A stretch of 35,058 nt of DNA from an uncultured Shinella sp. (GCF_946479415.1 NZ_CAMLFY010000042.1:1-35058); one strand, 5' to 3'. Positions 7,377 through 16,442 are shown, numbered from the stretch's first letter. Notes: generated by a model from the letters alone, not told the origin. A program made the numbers and translations.

Positions 7377-8849
7377 GTGACAACAAGCTTTGAAACCACG
7401 GCGTGGATACGATACGGCTACGGCCGCCGGCCGGGTGAAACGCCACCGGACAGTGTCGATGCCTTGATTGCGCAGGTGGAAAAGGGAGGGCGTGAGGCCT
7501 GTCTTTTTCCTTATGAAGGAATCGAAGGCCGTCGTGCGCGTATTTCGGCGTATCGTGCGGCCCAGAAGGCCGATGCGGAAGCCCGCGCAAAGGACAGGCT
7601 TGAGGTTATCGGCAAGCGTGTCGTCTATCCCTACACGGTTGCCCTGGCCAATGCCGTACAGCGGGACCGGCACGCGAAAGTCCGGCAGGCGGCTATGTCG
7701 CCGAACGGCTTCTTCGAGCGGCTTTCGACCTTTTGGTGCGATCACTTTGCAGTCGATGCGCGCAAGGGCGGAAACATGCGTGTTTTGACTGCGCTGCATG
7801 AAGCGGAAGCAATTCGGCCGAATCTTGCAGGCAGCTTCTCCGATCTTGTGAAAGCGGCGGCACTGCACCCGGCGATGCTTGCTTATCTCGACCAGCCCCG
7901 GTCTGTCGGCCCGAACTCACCACAAGGATTGAAGTCAGGTCTTGGACTCAACGAAAATCTCGCACGCGAACTAATTGAGTTGCATACGCTTGGTGCCGGG
8001 AGCGGTTACACACAGGACGATGTGCGCGGTGCGGCCTTCGTCCTGACCGGCCTCACATTCGGACTACCGGCCTTGGAAACTGTTTTTCGCGAGCGATCGG
8101 CCGAGCCGGGGACCCACCAGGTGCTTGGTCGCCGCTATGGTGGCGACAAGCGAGGCCTTGAACAGGTCTATGACCTTATAGACGATCTCGTTTCCCGCGA
8201 AGAAACGCGCCGGCATATCTGCCGTAAGCTTGTCGTGCATTTCATTTCAGACGATCCTCCGAAATCAGTGGTTGAGGCCATGGTCGCTGCCTGGGAGCAG
8301 CACGACGGACAGCTCCTTGCTGTTTATCGTGCCATGCTCGACCATCCGCGCAGTTGGGATGAAGGGGGTCTTAAGGCGCGGCAGCCTTTCGATTTCGTGG
8401 TTGCGGCAATTCGGGCGCTGGATGCGCCGGAAGAGGTATTCGAACCACGCAAGCTTGCAAAGGAAGCGAGCTGGCGGGCGGCGGCAGACGACGATGCACT
8501 TCGTGACGTCATGATGATCATTCCCGATGGCCGGCCCGCGCTCGGCGCCAATCCATTCTCCGTCGGTGCGATTGAGCGGCTCGGGCAGCCGATCTGGTCC
8601 GTCCCTAGTCCGGCAGGCTGGGAAGAGGGATTATCTGCCTGGATTACTGCGAGCCAGCTTACCGAACGCATCGCCTTCGCGCGACGATTCGTGGCGCGCT
8701 TCGGTGGCGACGCCGATCCGCGCGCTTTCCTGGAGGATACCATGGCGGATGCGGCCCGGTCGGATACGATCGAAACCGTTTCGCGTGCGCCGAACCGTGA
8801 GGTGGCGTTGGCGATGGTGCTGGCGTCACCGGAATTCAACCGGCGTTAG
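7377..8849 (+). CDS. DUF1800 domain protein
   Basis: A ~490-residue protein of the DUF1800 family, whose biochemical role is unknown. Recognisable blocks are an N-terminal YGYGRRPGE, the central FWCDHFAVDARKGG, LNENLARELIELHTLG followed by YTQDDVRGAAFVLTG, RRHICRKLVVHFISDDPP and a C-terminal ALAMVLASPEFNRR. The GTG at 7377 is preferred because GATGAGG lies five bases upstream; an in-frame ATG at 7353 would add eight residues. No signal peptide is seen. The stop is nine bases before the DUF1501 start, so the pair is one operon, the usual arrangement of these families. GC content is a little lower than in neighbours. Confidence 0.88.
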   Translation: MTTSFETTAWIRYGYGRRPGETPPDSVDALIAQVEKGGREACLFPYEGIEGRRARISAYRAAQKADAEARAKDRLEVIGKRVVYPYTVALANAVQRDRHAKVRQAAMSPNGFFERLSTFWCDHFAVDARKGGNMRVLTALHEAEAIRPNLAGSFSDLVKAAALHPAMLAYLDQPRSVGPNSPQGLKSGLGLNENLARELIELHTLGAGSGYTQDDVRGAAFVLTGLTFGLPALETVFRERSAEPGTHQVLGRRYGGDKRGLEQVYDLIDDLVSREETRRHICRKLVVHFISDDPPKSVVEAMVAAWEQHDGQLLAVYRAMLDHPRSWDEGGLKARQPFDFVVAAIRALDAPEEVFEPRKLAKEASWRAAADDDALRDVMMIIPDGRPALGANPFSVGAIERLGQPIWSVPSPAGWEEGLSAWITASQLTERIAFARRFVARFGGDADPRAFLEDTMADAARSDTIETVSRAPNREVALAMVLASPEFNRR

Positions 8850-8858
8850 GAGCGGACG

Positions 8859-10031
8859 ATGACGAGCGAGATCAACCGCCGAGCCTTCCTGACAGGAGCG
8901 TGCTGCCTTGCGGCCGCACCGCTCGTGACGCCTGTCAGTTTCGCCGCCATGCCCGGCGACAATCGGCTGATAACGATCGTGCTGCGCGGAGCCATGGATG
9001 GTTTGGCATTGGTGCAGCCCTATGGCGATTCGGCGCTTCGCCTGCTGCGGCCGAAGCTTGCCCTCGGTGGCGATGAGGGGCTCCTCGATCTCGACGGATT
9101 CTTCGGCCTGCATCCGGCGGCGAAAGATTTGATGCCGCTTTGGAGGGCGGGAGAGCTCGGCTTCGTGCACGCCACTTCAACGCCCTACAGGGAGGCGCGC
9201 AGCCATTTCGACGGGCAGGACATGCTTGAGAGCGGCGGCGCGGCCGTGAAGTCGGAACGTACGGGCTGGCTGAACCGGGCTATTTCCGGCATCCCGCGAC
9301 CTGCGGACCGACGGGCGATAGACGTTAACACGACGGCGGAATTGATCCTTTCTGGTAAAAACCAGGTCGATGTATGGTCGGCACGTGCGGATCTCGCCTT
9401 TACCGAAGACGAGCAAGCCTTCTTCGTCCGGCTTTACAGGAATGATCCCGTCTTCGCGGCAGCGCTTCGCGAAGCGACGGAGACGGACATGTTTTCCGAC
9501 CAGATACGTGCGGAGGAGGAGGATCGAAGCGCCGGTATTCGTGCGGTGGCTGAAATGACGGCCGGCATGCTTTCCGCCGATCACCGCATTGCGAGTTTTT
9601 CCATCAATGGATGGGATACGCATGTCAACCAGCTGAAACTCTTCTCCAAGCCCGTCAATGACCTTGCGACGGCCCTTATGACGCTGAAGGAGAAATTTCC
9701 TCCTGCGGTCTGGCGCAAGACGGCGATCCTTGCCGTTACCGAATTCGGCCGCACGGCACGGGAAAACGGTTCCAAGGGCACAGACCACGGCACCGGCGGC
9801 GTCGCCATTCTGGCAGGTGGGGCCGTTGCTGGCGGCAAGGTCTATCGTGACTGGCCATCGCTTTCCGACGGCGACCTGCTCGAGGATCGTGATCTTCGCC
9901 CGACAGCGGATTTGCGCCAGCTGGCGGCGGGCATGCTTTACCAGCAATTCGGTGTTTCCGCCAATGATCTGGAAAGCTCGGTCTTTCCGGGGCTCTCCTT
10001 CGACAGGCGGGTTGCCTATCTGCGCAGCTAG
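8859..10031 (+). CDS. DUF1501 domain protein with Tat-type signal
   Basis: A 390-residue exported protein. The start MTSEINRRAFLTGACCLAAA carries a twin-arginine-type signal (RRAFLTG, then a hydrophobic stretch and cleavage near SFAA), implying folded export to the periplasm. The DUF1501 family belongs to the alkaline-phosphatase/sulfatase-like superfamily. Its signature blocks are present: GAMDGLALVQPYGD, HFDGQDMLESGG, SINGWDTHVNQ, VTEFGRTARENGS near residue 292 and GTDHGTGGVAILAGG near 308. It is co-transcribed with the DUF1800 gene. Its TAG stop uses the first base of the inserted element that follows. Confidence 0.9.
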   Translation: MTSEINRRAFLTGACCLAAAPLVTPVSFAAMPGDNRLITIVLRGAMDGLALVQPYGDSALRLLRPKLALGGDEGLLDLDGFFGLHPAAKDLMPLWRAGELGFVHATSTPYREARSHFDGQDMLESGGAAVKSERTGWLNRAISGIPRPADRRAIDVNTTAELILSGKNQVDVWSARADLAFTEDEQAFFVRLYRNDPVFAAALREATETDMFSDQIRAEEEDRSAGIRAVAEMTAGMLSADHRIASFSINGWDTHVNQLKLFSKPVNDLATALMTLKEKFPPAVWRKTAILAVTEFGRTARENGSKGTDHGTGGVAILAGGAVAGGKVYRDWPSLSDGDLLEDRDLRPTADLRQLAAGMLYQQFGVSANDLESSVFPGLSFDRRVAYLRS

Positions 10032-10040
10032 GGCGTCGAC

Positions 10041-10410
10041 TCATAAACTTTGACACCAAATCCTTGCGGCGGCGAGGTAGGTTTCCGGGCTCTTGTCGTA
10101 TCGAGTTGCAATGCCCCGGAACTGTTTGATCCTGTTGAAGCGCTCCACGAGATTGCTTTGCCGATAGACCCAGCGCGAGAGAGCCGTTGCGATTTATCTT
10201 CGGCGGGATGTTGGCCCAACTGCGATCTGGCCGCCGGTCAGGCGAAGGTTCACAGCACGCCCTTCGGCATCGACGAGGGCGTGGATTTTGTTGGTAAGTC
10301 CGCCGCGGGAACGTCCCATGCCACCATCATCTCCATCCCCTTTTTTTCCGTGGCCGCGTGCTGGTGAACGCGGACACAAATCCAGTCACTCATGACGATA
10401 TCGCCATCGT
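10041..10410 (-). pseudogene. IS5-family transposase remnant
   Basis: Three frames on the minus strand must be joined. The upstream piece reads AYDGDIVMSDWICVRVHQHA, corresponding to the first DDE aspartate region of IS5 transposases (usually IDST-x-VRxHQHA; here the catalytic Asp is followed by W). After a frame change at an A/G run comes MGRSRGGLTNKIHALVDAEG and RLTGGQIA. A deletion of roughly 100 codons follows. The last piece is WVYRQSNLVERFNRIKQFRG plus IATRYDKSPETYLAAARIW. N-terminus, second Asp and part of the core are missing, so it cannot be active. Confidence 0.85.
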
Positions 10411-10656
10411 AAGCCTTTGAAACCGCTTCTGGTCCATCCGTTCGTAGCGACGACGTGTCATCAAAGACGTCCCTATTCGAAAGCCTTGAAACAGCGCGCC
10501 ATAAACAACAAGAATTTTATGAATTACGCCGTAGTAGGGTCGTTGCGTCTGATATTTTTAGGGGTAAAAGTGGCGGACTGCAAGATCTTTCAAGCTGAGC
10601 GAACAGATGTTGACAATAAAAAATCCCATCGCCCATGCGCAAAGGATATTCGAGTG

Positions 10657-11115
10657 ATGAACAGACTCTGGATACTTCTTCTGGCACTCTTTCCAAGCAA
10701 TGCACACGCTTGCCAACCAGCCATGTCGCAAGCCCGGATGAACATCGTTATTGAGGAGCTGTTCCACCTGTTCGCGAAAGGAACCGTGAAGGACGAGGAT
10801 CTCTCGTTCCTGCGAGCCGACAAGCAGATCAATTCGAACGTGTATTTCCAGAAGGCAAGCGTTGGGATCGTCGAGGGCGACACCTTCATCGTCTTCAATT
10901 CGGACAGAAACAAGCTTCAGATCCGGGACGACGTCTGGACCGGCAAGGAAAAATCCGAGCCCGAAATCCTCTTCTACAAGAACTCGAAGCTGCTGATCCC
11001 GGCCAGCGCATCGGAAGCCAAACGGTCCGGGGTCGTCGTCTTCTCAAAAGACAATGTCTGGGTCATCCAGCCTGCCGAAAAGTGCGCCGGCAGATACGCG
11101 AGGACGCAGATGTAG
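10657..11115 (+). CDS. Hypothetical secreted protein inside the IS shell
   Basis: A 152-residue protein from the ATG at 10657 (AAGGA about ten bases upstream). The frame is open back to 10417, but that part is antisense to the transposase remnant. The first 18 residues (MNRLWILLLALFPSNAHA) form a clear signal peptide ending AHA before a Cys; a second Cys occurs near the C-terminus (PAEKCAG), so one disulfide is possible in the periplasm. The mature part is strand-rich, with NSNVYFQKASVGIVEGDTF and SGVVVFSKDNVWVIQPAEK. No family is recognised. It lies between the two ends of a decayed IS and reads opposite to the transposase. An AT-rich 150 bp upstream could hold its promoter. Confidence 0.55.
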   Translation: MNRLWILLLALFPSNAHACQPAMSQARMNIVIEELFHLFAKGTVKDEDLSFLRADKQINSNVYFQKASVGIVEGDTFIVFNSDRNKLQIRDDVWTGKEKSEPEILFYKNSKLLIPASASEAKRSGVVVFSKDNVWVIQPAEKCAGRYARTQM

Positions 11116-11157
11116 TGGTTTGAGACCGAACGCGCGTCTGCCCGATGCTCGGAAGGA

Positions 11158-11175
11158 TGAAGCATCAATGCTTCA
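11158..11175 (+). terminator. Short hairpin after the cargo gene
   Basis: Perfect 8-bp inverted repeat (TGAAGCAT / ATGCTTCA) with a 2-base loop, 42 bp after the stop of the 10657 gene. There is no T-run, so its role as terminator is doubtful; it may be part of the IS end. Confidence 0.3.
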
Positions 11176-11206
11176 ACCGCCATCCGTTTATGAGTTCACG
11201 GCGTAG

Positions 11207-11797
11207 CTACTCCAGCATGTCGAACGCCCGGAAGATCCAGCTGAGTTGGTAGAAAATACCCAGTGTTACGAAGGTGGCGTGGTAGCGGCGGCTAGCGGTC
11301 CAGGCGGCGGTGAGGCAGAGCAGGATGAAGACGGCGTTGCGCAGCGGGTATTCGTAGCCGAAGGAGCCGAAATAGGCTTCGCCCTTGAGGGCCGTGTCGA
11401 GCAGATCCACGGCGAAGACGAGGGCGAAGACGCCGAAGAACCATTTGCGGCGGGAATAGAAATAATCCTCGTAGCCGGCGTAGTCGTCGAGCACGGTGGG
11501 GAAGAGCAGCACGGCGAGCAGGAAGAACAGGCAGCAATAGCTGATCAGGAACAGATAGACGCCGAAGCCGATCGTCGTCAGCGCCTGCAGGCGGAACTCC
11601 CACCACCAGAAATGCAACAGGAACAGCAGGAGGAAGCCGGCCCAGGCGAGATGCACGGGATAGGGTTTCACCTTGCCGGGATGCTGCACGAGAAGGGCGA
11701 TGCCCGTCAGGATGCGGGCGATGCTGAGACTGACCACCATGCCGATGACCACGCGCACATGGCCGAACAGGGCGGGATCCGGGGCCGTGTGCTCCAT
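11207..11797 (-). CDS. Uncharacterised polytopic membrane protein
   Basis: A 196-residue integral membrane protein with about six hydrophobic segments (residues ~13-35, 47-66, 74-98, 120-138, 149-165, 171-188). Notable features are FLLHFWWWEFRLQ between helices 2 and 3 and a DDYAGYEDYFYSRRKWFF loop after helix 3. No transporter or enzyme motif was recognised. It lies 13 bp downstream of the thioesterase gene on the same strand, so the two are probably one operon. Its TAG stop would directly abut the DUF1501 stop if the IS were removed. Confidence 0.7.
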   Translation of the reverse strand: MEHTAPDPALFGHVRVVIGMVVSLSIARILTGIALLVQHPGKVKPYPVHLAWAGFLLLFLLHFWWWEFRLQALTTIGFGVYLFLISYCCLFFLLAVLLFPTVLDDYAGYEDYFYSRRKWFFGVFALVFAVDLLDTALKGEAYFGSFGYEYPLRNAVFILLCLTAAWTASRRYHATFVTLGIFYQLSWIFRAFDMLE

Positions 11798-11810
11798 CGC
11801 GTTCCGCCCT

Positions 11811-12197
11811 CTATTCGACCGGGACGGGGGTGGGCTGGCCGGACTGGTCGAGCGCGACCATGATGAAGGTGGCGCCGGTCACTTTCTCCAGCGTCGTCGT
11901 CAGATAGCGCTGCGCCCAGGCCTCGACGCTGAGCGTGATCGAGGTGCGGCCGACACGGGCGATGTCGGTGTAGATGCTGAGCGTGTCGCCGATCTTCACC
12001 GGCAGCTCGAAGGCCATTTCCTTGACGGCTGCCGTGACCACGCGGCCACGGGCGCGTTCCGCAGCGCGGATACCGGAGGCCAAGTCCATCTGCGCCATGA
12101 CCCAGCCGCCGAAAATATCGCCGGCGGCATTGGCATCGCCCGGCATGGCGAGCGTGCGAAGGGTGAGTTGGCCGTTCGGCATCTTGGTATCGGTCAT
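11811..12197 (-). CDS. Acyl-CoA thioesterase, YciA-like hotdog fold
   Basis: A 128-residue cytosolic hotdog-fold thioesterase that hydrolyses acyl-CoA to free acid and CoA; family members act on short to medium chains and are usually hexamers. The signature is GDANAAGDIFGGWVMAQMD near residues 21-39, where the Asp of GDIFGGW is the catalytic residue, followed by the conserved VTAAVKEMAF and VGRTSITLSVE strands. The ATG at 12197 is chosen because GGAGAGG lies six bases upstream; an in-frame ATG at 12212 overlaps that site. It leads an operon with the 11797 membrane protein. Confidence 0.9.
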   Translation of the reverse strand: MTDTKMPNGQLTLRTLAMPGDANAAGDIFGGWVMAQMDLASGIRAAERARGRVVTAAVKEMAFELPVKIGDTLSIYTDIARVGRTSITLSVEAWAQRYLTTTLEKVTGATFIMVALDQSGQPTPVPVE

Positions 12198-12393
12198 GCG
12201 GGTCCTCTCCATCTTTCCCTTGGTCTAGCCGAATGCGGGCAGGGGAGAAAGAGGCTGGCACGGCACAGGCGACCGGCATTTTCGAGGATGCTGACGGTCT
12301 AAAAAATGACGATTGCAATTTTAGACGATTTTAAGGGGTTTCCGGGACCTTAGGATACAAGGCGTAGTGCGTCTAAAGGTCGAGGAGAGCCCG

Positions 12394-14214
12394 GTGAAGA
12401 ATTTCAGAATATCGACGCGTCTATCGTTGCTGGTCGGCCTTGCCCTGACCATTTTTGCCGCGGCGCTCGTCTACAGTCTCTATCATTATCAGGATGCGAT
12501 GGTGGCCGAGCGCAAGTCGAAGCTTGCGGCGATGGACCAGAGCATGCTGACGCTCTTCAAGCACTACAACGACCTGGAAACGGCCGGCACGCTGACGCGC
12601 GAGGAAGCGCAGACCCGCGCCAAGGATGCCGTGCGCGCGCTGCGCTACGAAGACAGCGGCTATTTCTGGATCAACGACATGAACGCCGTGATCGTGATGC
12701 ATCCGATCAAGCCGGCGCTCGACGGTACGGACCAGTCCGCCATGGCCGACCCGACCGGCAAGAAGATCTTCACGGAATTCGTGAAGGCCGTTAAGGGCAG
12801 CCCCAACGGTCAGGCTTTCGTCGATTATCTCTGGCCGAAGCCGGGCTTTGAAGAGCCCGTCCTGAAATATTCGCATGTCGCCGGTTTCGCGCCCTGGGGC
12901 TGGGTCGTCGGCACGGGCGTCTATGCGGATGATCTTGCTGCGATGTTCCGCAGCAATGCGATCGAGATGGCGATGATCCTCGCCGTCGGTGGTCTTGCCA
13001 TCATCTTCGCCGCCTATGGCATCGTGAAGAGCGTTACCGGCCCGATCCTGCGCCTCAAGGCATCCATGCAGTCGATCGCGGAGGAGGATGTCTCCCGCGA
13101 CGTGCCGGAGACGGAGCGCAAGGACGAGATCGGCGAGATGGCGAAGGTCGTTTCGGTGCTGCGCCAGTCGGTTGCCGAGCGTGCGGAACTGCGCGTTCGC
13201 GAAGGCGAGCAGCAGGTTCGCCTCGATGCGGAGCGCTCGGAAGGCGAGCGCCGCCAGCGGGCGGTGAGCCAGGGCCAGTCGGATGCGATGCAGACGGTCG
13301 GCGAGGCGCTGGAGCGCCTTGCGGCCGGCGACCTCACCGTTTCGATCGATGCGATTTCACCCGAATATGCCAAGCTGCGCGACGACTTCAACCGCGCCGT
13401 CGATGCGCTTTCGGACACCGTCAACGCGATCGCCCGTTCCACGGACGTCGTCTATGGCAGCGCCGGCGGCATTGCTGAGGCTGCCAACAACCTGTCGCAC
13501 CGCACCGAGCAGCAGGCGGCCTCGCTGGAGGAAACCGCTGCCGCCCTCGACGAGATCACCGCAACGGTGCGCAGCGCTTCCGAGCGGGCCGCCGAAGCAA
13601 GCCGCATGGTGGCCGAGACCAAGCAGTCGACCGGCCGCTCCGGTACGATCGTGCGTGACGCCGTCGCCGCGATGAGCCGCATCGAGGATGCCTCGAGCCG
13701 CATCAGCCAGATCATCGGCGTCATCGACGAGATCGCCTTCCAGACCAACCTCCTGGCGCTGAATGCCGGTGTCGAGGCTGCCCGTGCCGGCGAGGCGGGG
13801 CGCGGCTTCGCGGTCGTCGCGCAGGAAGTGCGCGAATTGGCACAGCGCTCGGCGAATGCCGCGAAGGAGATCAAGGGCCTGATCAGCAATTCGGCCGCCG
13901 AAGTCGGCACCGGCGTATCGCTGGTGCGCTCGACGGGCGATGCGCTGACCGAGATCGAAGTGCTCGTCAACAAGGTGAACGAACAGGTCAATTCGATCGC
14001 GACCTCGGCGCGCGAACAGGCGACGGGCCTTGCGGAAGTGAACACGGCCGTCAACCAGATGGACCAGATGACCCAGCAGAACGCCGCGATGGTGGAGGAA
14101 ACCAACGCCGCCGGCCAGACGCTGACCCAGGAAAGCGAGCAGCTGAAGCGGCTGCTCGGGAACTTCCGGCTCACGGCAGCCGGAGCGGCGGATCACCGGC
14201 GCCGCGCCGCATAA
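12394..14214 (+). CDS. Methyl-accepting chemotaxis protein with single Cache domain
   Basis: A 606-residue chemoreceptor that senses a periplasmic ligand and controls CheA. Order: a first membrane helix (residues ~6-26), a periplasmic sCache_2-type domain (~30-185) with [20 protein letters not shown] and [12 protein letters not shown], a second helix (~195-216), HAMP, a linker with a second HAMP-like repeat ([20 protein letters not shown]), and a signalling domain. The signalling tip contains [20 protein letters not shown], then [20 protein letters not shown] near residue 465. No CheR-tethering pentapeptide is seen at the C-terminus (ADHRRRAA). The GTG at 12394 is preferred because GAGGAG precedes it; a GTG at 12367 is the alternative. 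It is monocistronic, with its own terminator. Confidence 0.93.
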   Translation: MKNFRISTRLSLLVGLALTIFAAALVYSLYHYQDAMVAERKSKLAAMDQSMLTLFKHYNDLETAGTLTREEAQTRAKDAVRALRYEDSGYFWINDMNAVIVMHPIKPALDGTDQSAMADPTGKKIFTEFVKAVKGSPNGQAFVDYLWPKPGFEEPVLKYSHVAGFAPWGWVVGTGVYADDLAAMFRSNAIEMAMILAVGGLAIIFAAYGIVKSVTGPILRLKASMQSIAEEDVSRDVPETERKDEIGEMAKVVSVLRQSVAERAELRVREGEQQVRLDAERSEGERRQRAVSQGQSDAMQTVGEALERLAAGDLTVSIDAISPEYAKLRDDFNRAVDALSDTVNAIARSTDVVYGSAGGIAEAANNLSHRTEQQAASLEETAAALDEITATVRSASERAAEASRMVAETKQSTGRSGTIVRDAVAAMSRIEDASSRISQIIGVIDEIAFQTNLLALNAGVEAARAGEAGRGFAVVAQEVRELAQRSANAAKEIKGLISNSAAEVGTGVSLVRSTGDALTEIEVLVNKVNEQVNSIATSAREQATGLAEVNTAVNQMDQMTQQNAAMVEETNAAGQTLTQESEQLKRLLGNFRLTAAGAADHRRRAA

Positions 14215-14244
14215 AAGCAAAAGACTTTTCTCCGGAAAACCTAG

Positions 14245-14271
14245 CCCCGGCGCCCCCGCGCCGGGGTTTTT
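14245..14271 (+). terminator. Rho-independent terminator of the chemoreceptor gene
   Basis: Perfect 9-bp GC stem (CCCCGGCGC 14245-14253 with GCGCCGGGG 14258-14266), 4-base loop, then TTTTTCG. It lies 30 bp after the stop codon. Confidence 0.9.
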
Positions 14272-14465
14272 CGTTTGGAAAGACAACGCTTCCTTTACCC
14301 TGTTGCGAGAAAATCCAGTGGAATTGCGGGGGTATGGTTCCCCGCGTCCGGTTTCGTGCCGGTGCGGTCCGAATGCAGACAAAAGCGGCCTGCACCATCG
14401 CCGGACAGACATGTGCCATCACGGACCTCGCATCGGGCGAGGGCGGATGCCAGGCGGAAGTGACA

Positions 14466-15698
14466 ATGGGTATTGCGTTCGTTTCTCGTCTCCGCAGGCC
14501 GCTCGGGCTGCTTCTCATTCCGGCGATGCTGGCCGCCTGCTCGGGCGGCCTGGCACCGCCCGACGATATCGATGGCGGCGGCGTCAGCGCGATCCGGCCC
14601 ATGGAAGAGGTGTCGCAGGCGCGCGATGGTGGCGATACGGGTGAGGACGTGAGCGTCTATCCCGTCAGCGAACCCACGGGCGGCAGCGACAGCGTCGACA
14701 CGGCGATGATGGCGCCGGTCGCCGAGAAGAAGCGCCTGCCGATGATCGACAGCGACGAGGCGATGGGGATTTCCGATCCCGTCCAGGCCTCCTCCGGCGT
14801 GCTGACCGTGCCCGAGGGCGGCGTCAACATGGACGAGGGGCTGGGTGTGCAGCGCGTCGAGGGGCTGGCGGAAGCGCAGGCGAACGAAATTGCCGAGGGC
14901 AATGCCACGCAGGTCGTCGTCGACGGTATCGGCTCGGATACGCCGCAGCAGGTCGGCCAGCCGGATGGCATTCCCATGTCGGATGCCGGCATGGAAATGA
15001 GCATGCCTGCGGAGAATGACGGTTTTCTGCGGGTGCCGGACAAGGCGACGACGCGCAAGCGCCAGGCCGTCGAGGGCGAGCAGGTCGCTTTCCTGCCGCG
15101 GCTTTCCAATCCCATGCAGATGCCCGAGACGATGGGCGGCATGCCGGCCTCGGAAAAGGCCTGCCGCCAGCGGCTGCAACGGCTCGGCGTGAAATTCCGT
15201 GACGTGCCGCGCATCTCGCGCGGGCGCTCCTGCGGCATCGCCTGGCCTGTGGAACTGTCGGGTCTTTCCGGCGGCATCCAGATCAAGCCGGCGGCGCAGG
15301 TGAACTGCCAGATCACAGAAGCCTTTGCCCGCTGGGTGAAGGACGAGCTCGTGCCCTCCAGCCGCATGCGGTATCTTTCGGGCGTTTCGGCCATCCACCA
15401 GATGTCCTCCTATTCCTGCCGCACCATGAATTCGCAGAAGGGTGCCGCCATGTCGGAACATGCCAAGGGCAATGCGATCGACGTCGGCAAGATCGTGCTG
15501 AAGAACGGCAAGGCCATCGTCATCGAAAAGAAGGGCTTCTTCGCCTTCCGCGAAAAGGGCCTCCTGAAGGCGGTGCGCGGCGACAGCTGCAAGTATTTCT
15601 CGACCGTGCTCGGTCCGGGCAGCGACCGCTTCCACAAGGACCATTTCCACTTCGATCTGCGCGCCCGCAAATCCGGCTACCGGCATTGCAGCCTTTAG
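14466..15698 (+). CDS. Extensin-like family lipoprotein with M15-like metal motif
   Basis: A 410-residue lipoprotein. The start MGIAFVSRLRRPLGLLLIP leads into a lipobox LAAC at residues ~22-25, so it is probably anchored by lipid. Residues ~30-225 are an acidic, low-complexity linker. Residues ~233-410 match the bacterial extensin-like C-terminal domain: CRQRLQRLGVKFRDVPRIS, RGRSCGIAWPVEL and SSYSCRTMNS. Within it, SEHAKGNAIDVG (His332, Asp339) and HKDHFHFD (His390, His393, His395) reproduce the H-x6-D ... H pattern of zinc M15/LAS peptidases that cut peptidoglycan. I infer a cell-wall peptidase role. The ATG at 14466 is chosen over upstream in-frame starts because GGCGGAAG precedes it and the signal peptide begins there. 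Confidence 0.85.
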   Translation: MGIAFVSRLRRPLGLLLIPAMLAACSGGLAPPDDIDGGGVSAIRPMEEVSQARDGGDTGEDVSVYPVSEPTGGSDSVDTAMMAPVAEKKRLPMIDSDEAMGISDPVQASSGVLTVPEGGVNMDEGLGVQRVEGLAEAQANEIAEGNATQVVVDGIGSDTPQQVGQPDGIPMSDAGMEMSMPAENDGFLRVPDKATTRKRQAVEGEQVAFLPRLSNPMQMPETMGGMPASEKACRQRLQRLGVKFRDVPRISRGRSCGIAWPVELSGLSGGIQIKPAAQVNCQITEAFARWVKDELVPSSRMRYLSGVSAIHQMSSYSCRTMNSQKGAAMSEHAKGNAIDVGKIVLKNGKAIVIEKKGFFAFREKGLLKAVRGDSCKYFSTVLGPGSDRFHKDHFHFDLRARKSGYRHCSL

Positions 15699-15780
15699 GG
15701 GCACTTGCAAAAGTTCGGGCCTGATGTCGGAATTCTCCCCGGCCGACCGTCTTTGAGACGAACAGCCAGGGAGAAACACG

Positions 15781-16434
15781 ATGACCGCCACGATTACCGC
15801 ATTCGAAAGTTCACCCGACCGCGGGCAGGGGCTGGCACGCGACATGCGTGTGCGCTGGGCGCTGGAGGAGGTCGGCAAGCCCTATGAGGTGCGCCTTCTC
15901 AGCTTCAAGGCGATGAAGCGGCCGGATCATCTCGCGCTCAATCCCTTCGGGCAGATCCCGACCTATGAGGAGGGTGATCTTGGGCTCTTCGAGTCAGGGG
16001 CGATCGTGCTGCATATCGCCGAGCAGCATCCCGGCCTGCTGCCCGAGGATGCGAATAGCAGGGCACGGGCGATCATGTGGATGTTTGCGGCGGTCGCCAC
16101 GGTGGAGCCGCCGATCGTCGAGCGCTCGATGGCCGTCATCGTGGAGCGCGACAAGCCCTGGTATGCGAAACGGCTGCCGATGCTCGACGACCGTGTTCGC
16201 GCGCGGCTCGGTGAGCTCTCCCGCCATCTCGGCGATGACGAATGGCTCGATGGTGCTTTCAGCGTCGGGGATGTGATGATGATCCATGCGGTGCGCCGGC
16301 TGGAATCATCGGGCCTTCTGACGGAGTTTCCCACGCTTGCCGCCTATATCGCTCGCGGCGCGGCGCGACCGGCCTATCAACGAGCATTTGCCGCGCAGCG
16401 TGCGGTTTTCGCCGCCGCGACGGCGGGGCGCTGA
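15781..16434 (+). CDS. Glutathione S-transferase family protein
   Basis: A 217-residue cytosolic protein with the two-domain GST layout. The N-terminal thioredoxin-like half contains VRWALEEVGKPYEV, the cis-proline segment NPFGQIPTYEEGD and the glutathione-binding LFESGAIVLHIAE. The C-terminal helical half contains DEWLDGAFSVGDVMM, matching the conserved N-capping box Asp. The substrate cannot be inferred. GGGAG lies upstream of the ATG. It converges on the VOC gene with only eight bases between stops. Confidence 0.9.
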   Translation: MTATITAFESSPDRGQGLARDMRVRWALEEVGKPYEVRLLSFKAMKRPDHLALNPFGQIPTYEEGDLGLFESGAIVLHIAEQHPGLLPEDANSRARAIMWMFAAVATVEPPIVERSMAVIVERDKPWYAKRLPMLDDRVRARLGELSRHLGDDEWLDGAFSVGDVMMIHAVRRLESSGLLTEFPTLAAYIARGAARPAYQRAFAAQRAVFAAATAGR

Positions 16435-16442
16435 TGCCGGGC

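Larger units (their letters stand above)
10031..11203. mobile_element. Decayed IS5-family (IS427-type) element with foreign interior
   Basis: The ends are inverted repeats: plus-strand 10031-10048 (GGGCGTCGACTCATAAAC) matches the reverse complement of 11186-11203 (CGCCGTGAACTCATAAAC) at 14 of 18 positions, with the inner ten identical. TA flanks both sides (10029-10030 and 11204-11205), fitting the TA target duplication of IS427-type members. Removing the element restores AGCTAGCT, in which the stop codons of two convergent genes directly abut. The left third encodes a broken transposase on the minus strand; the right ~90 bp resembles an IS leader; the middle carries an unrelated gene. The subgroup name is inference from the transposase motifs and the TA duplication. 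Confidence 0.75.
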
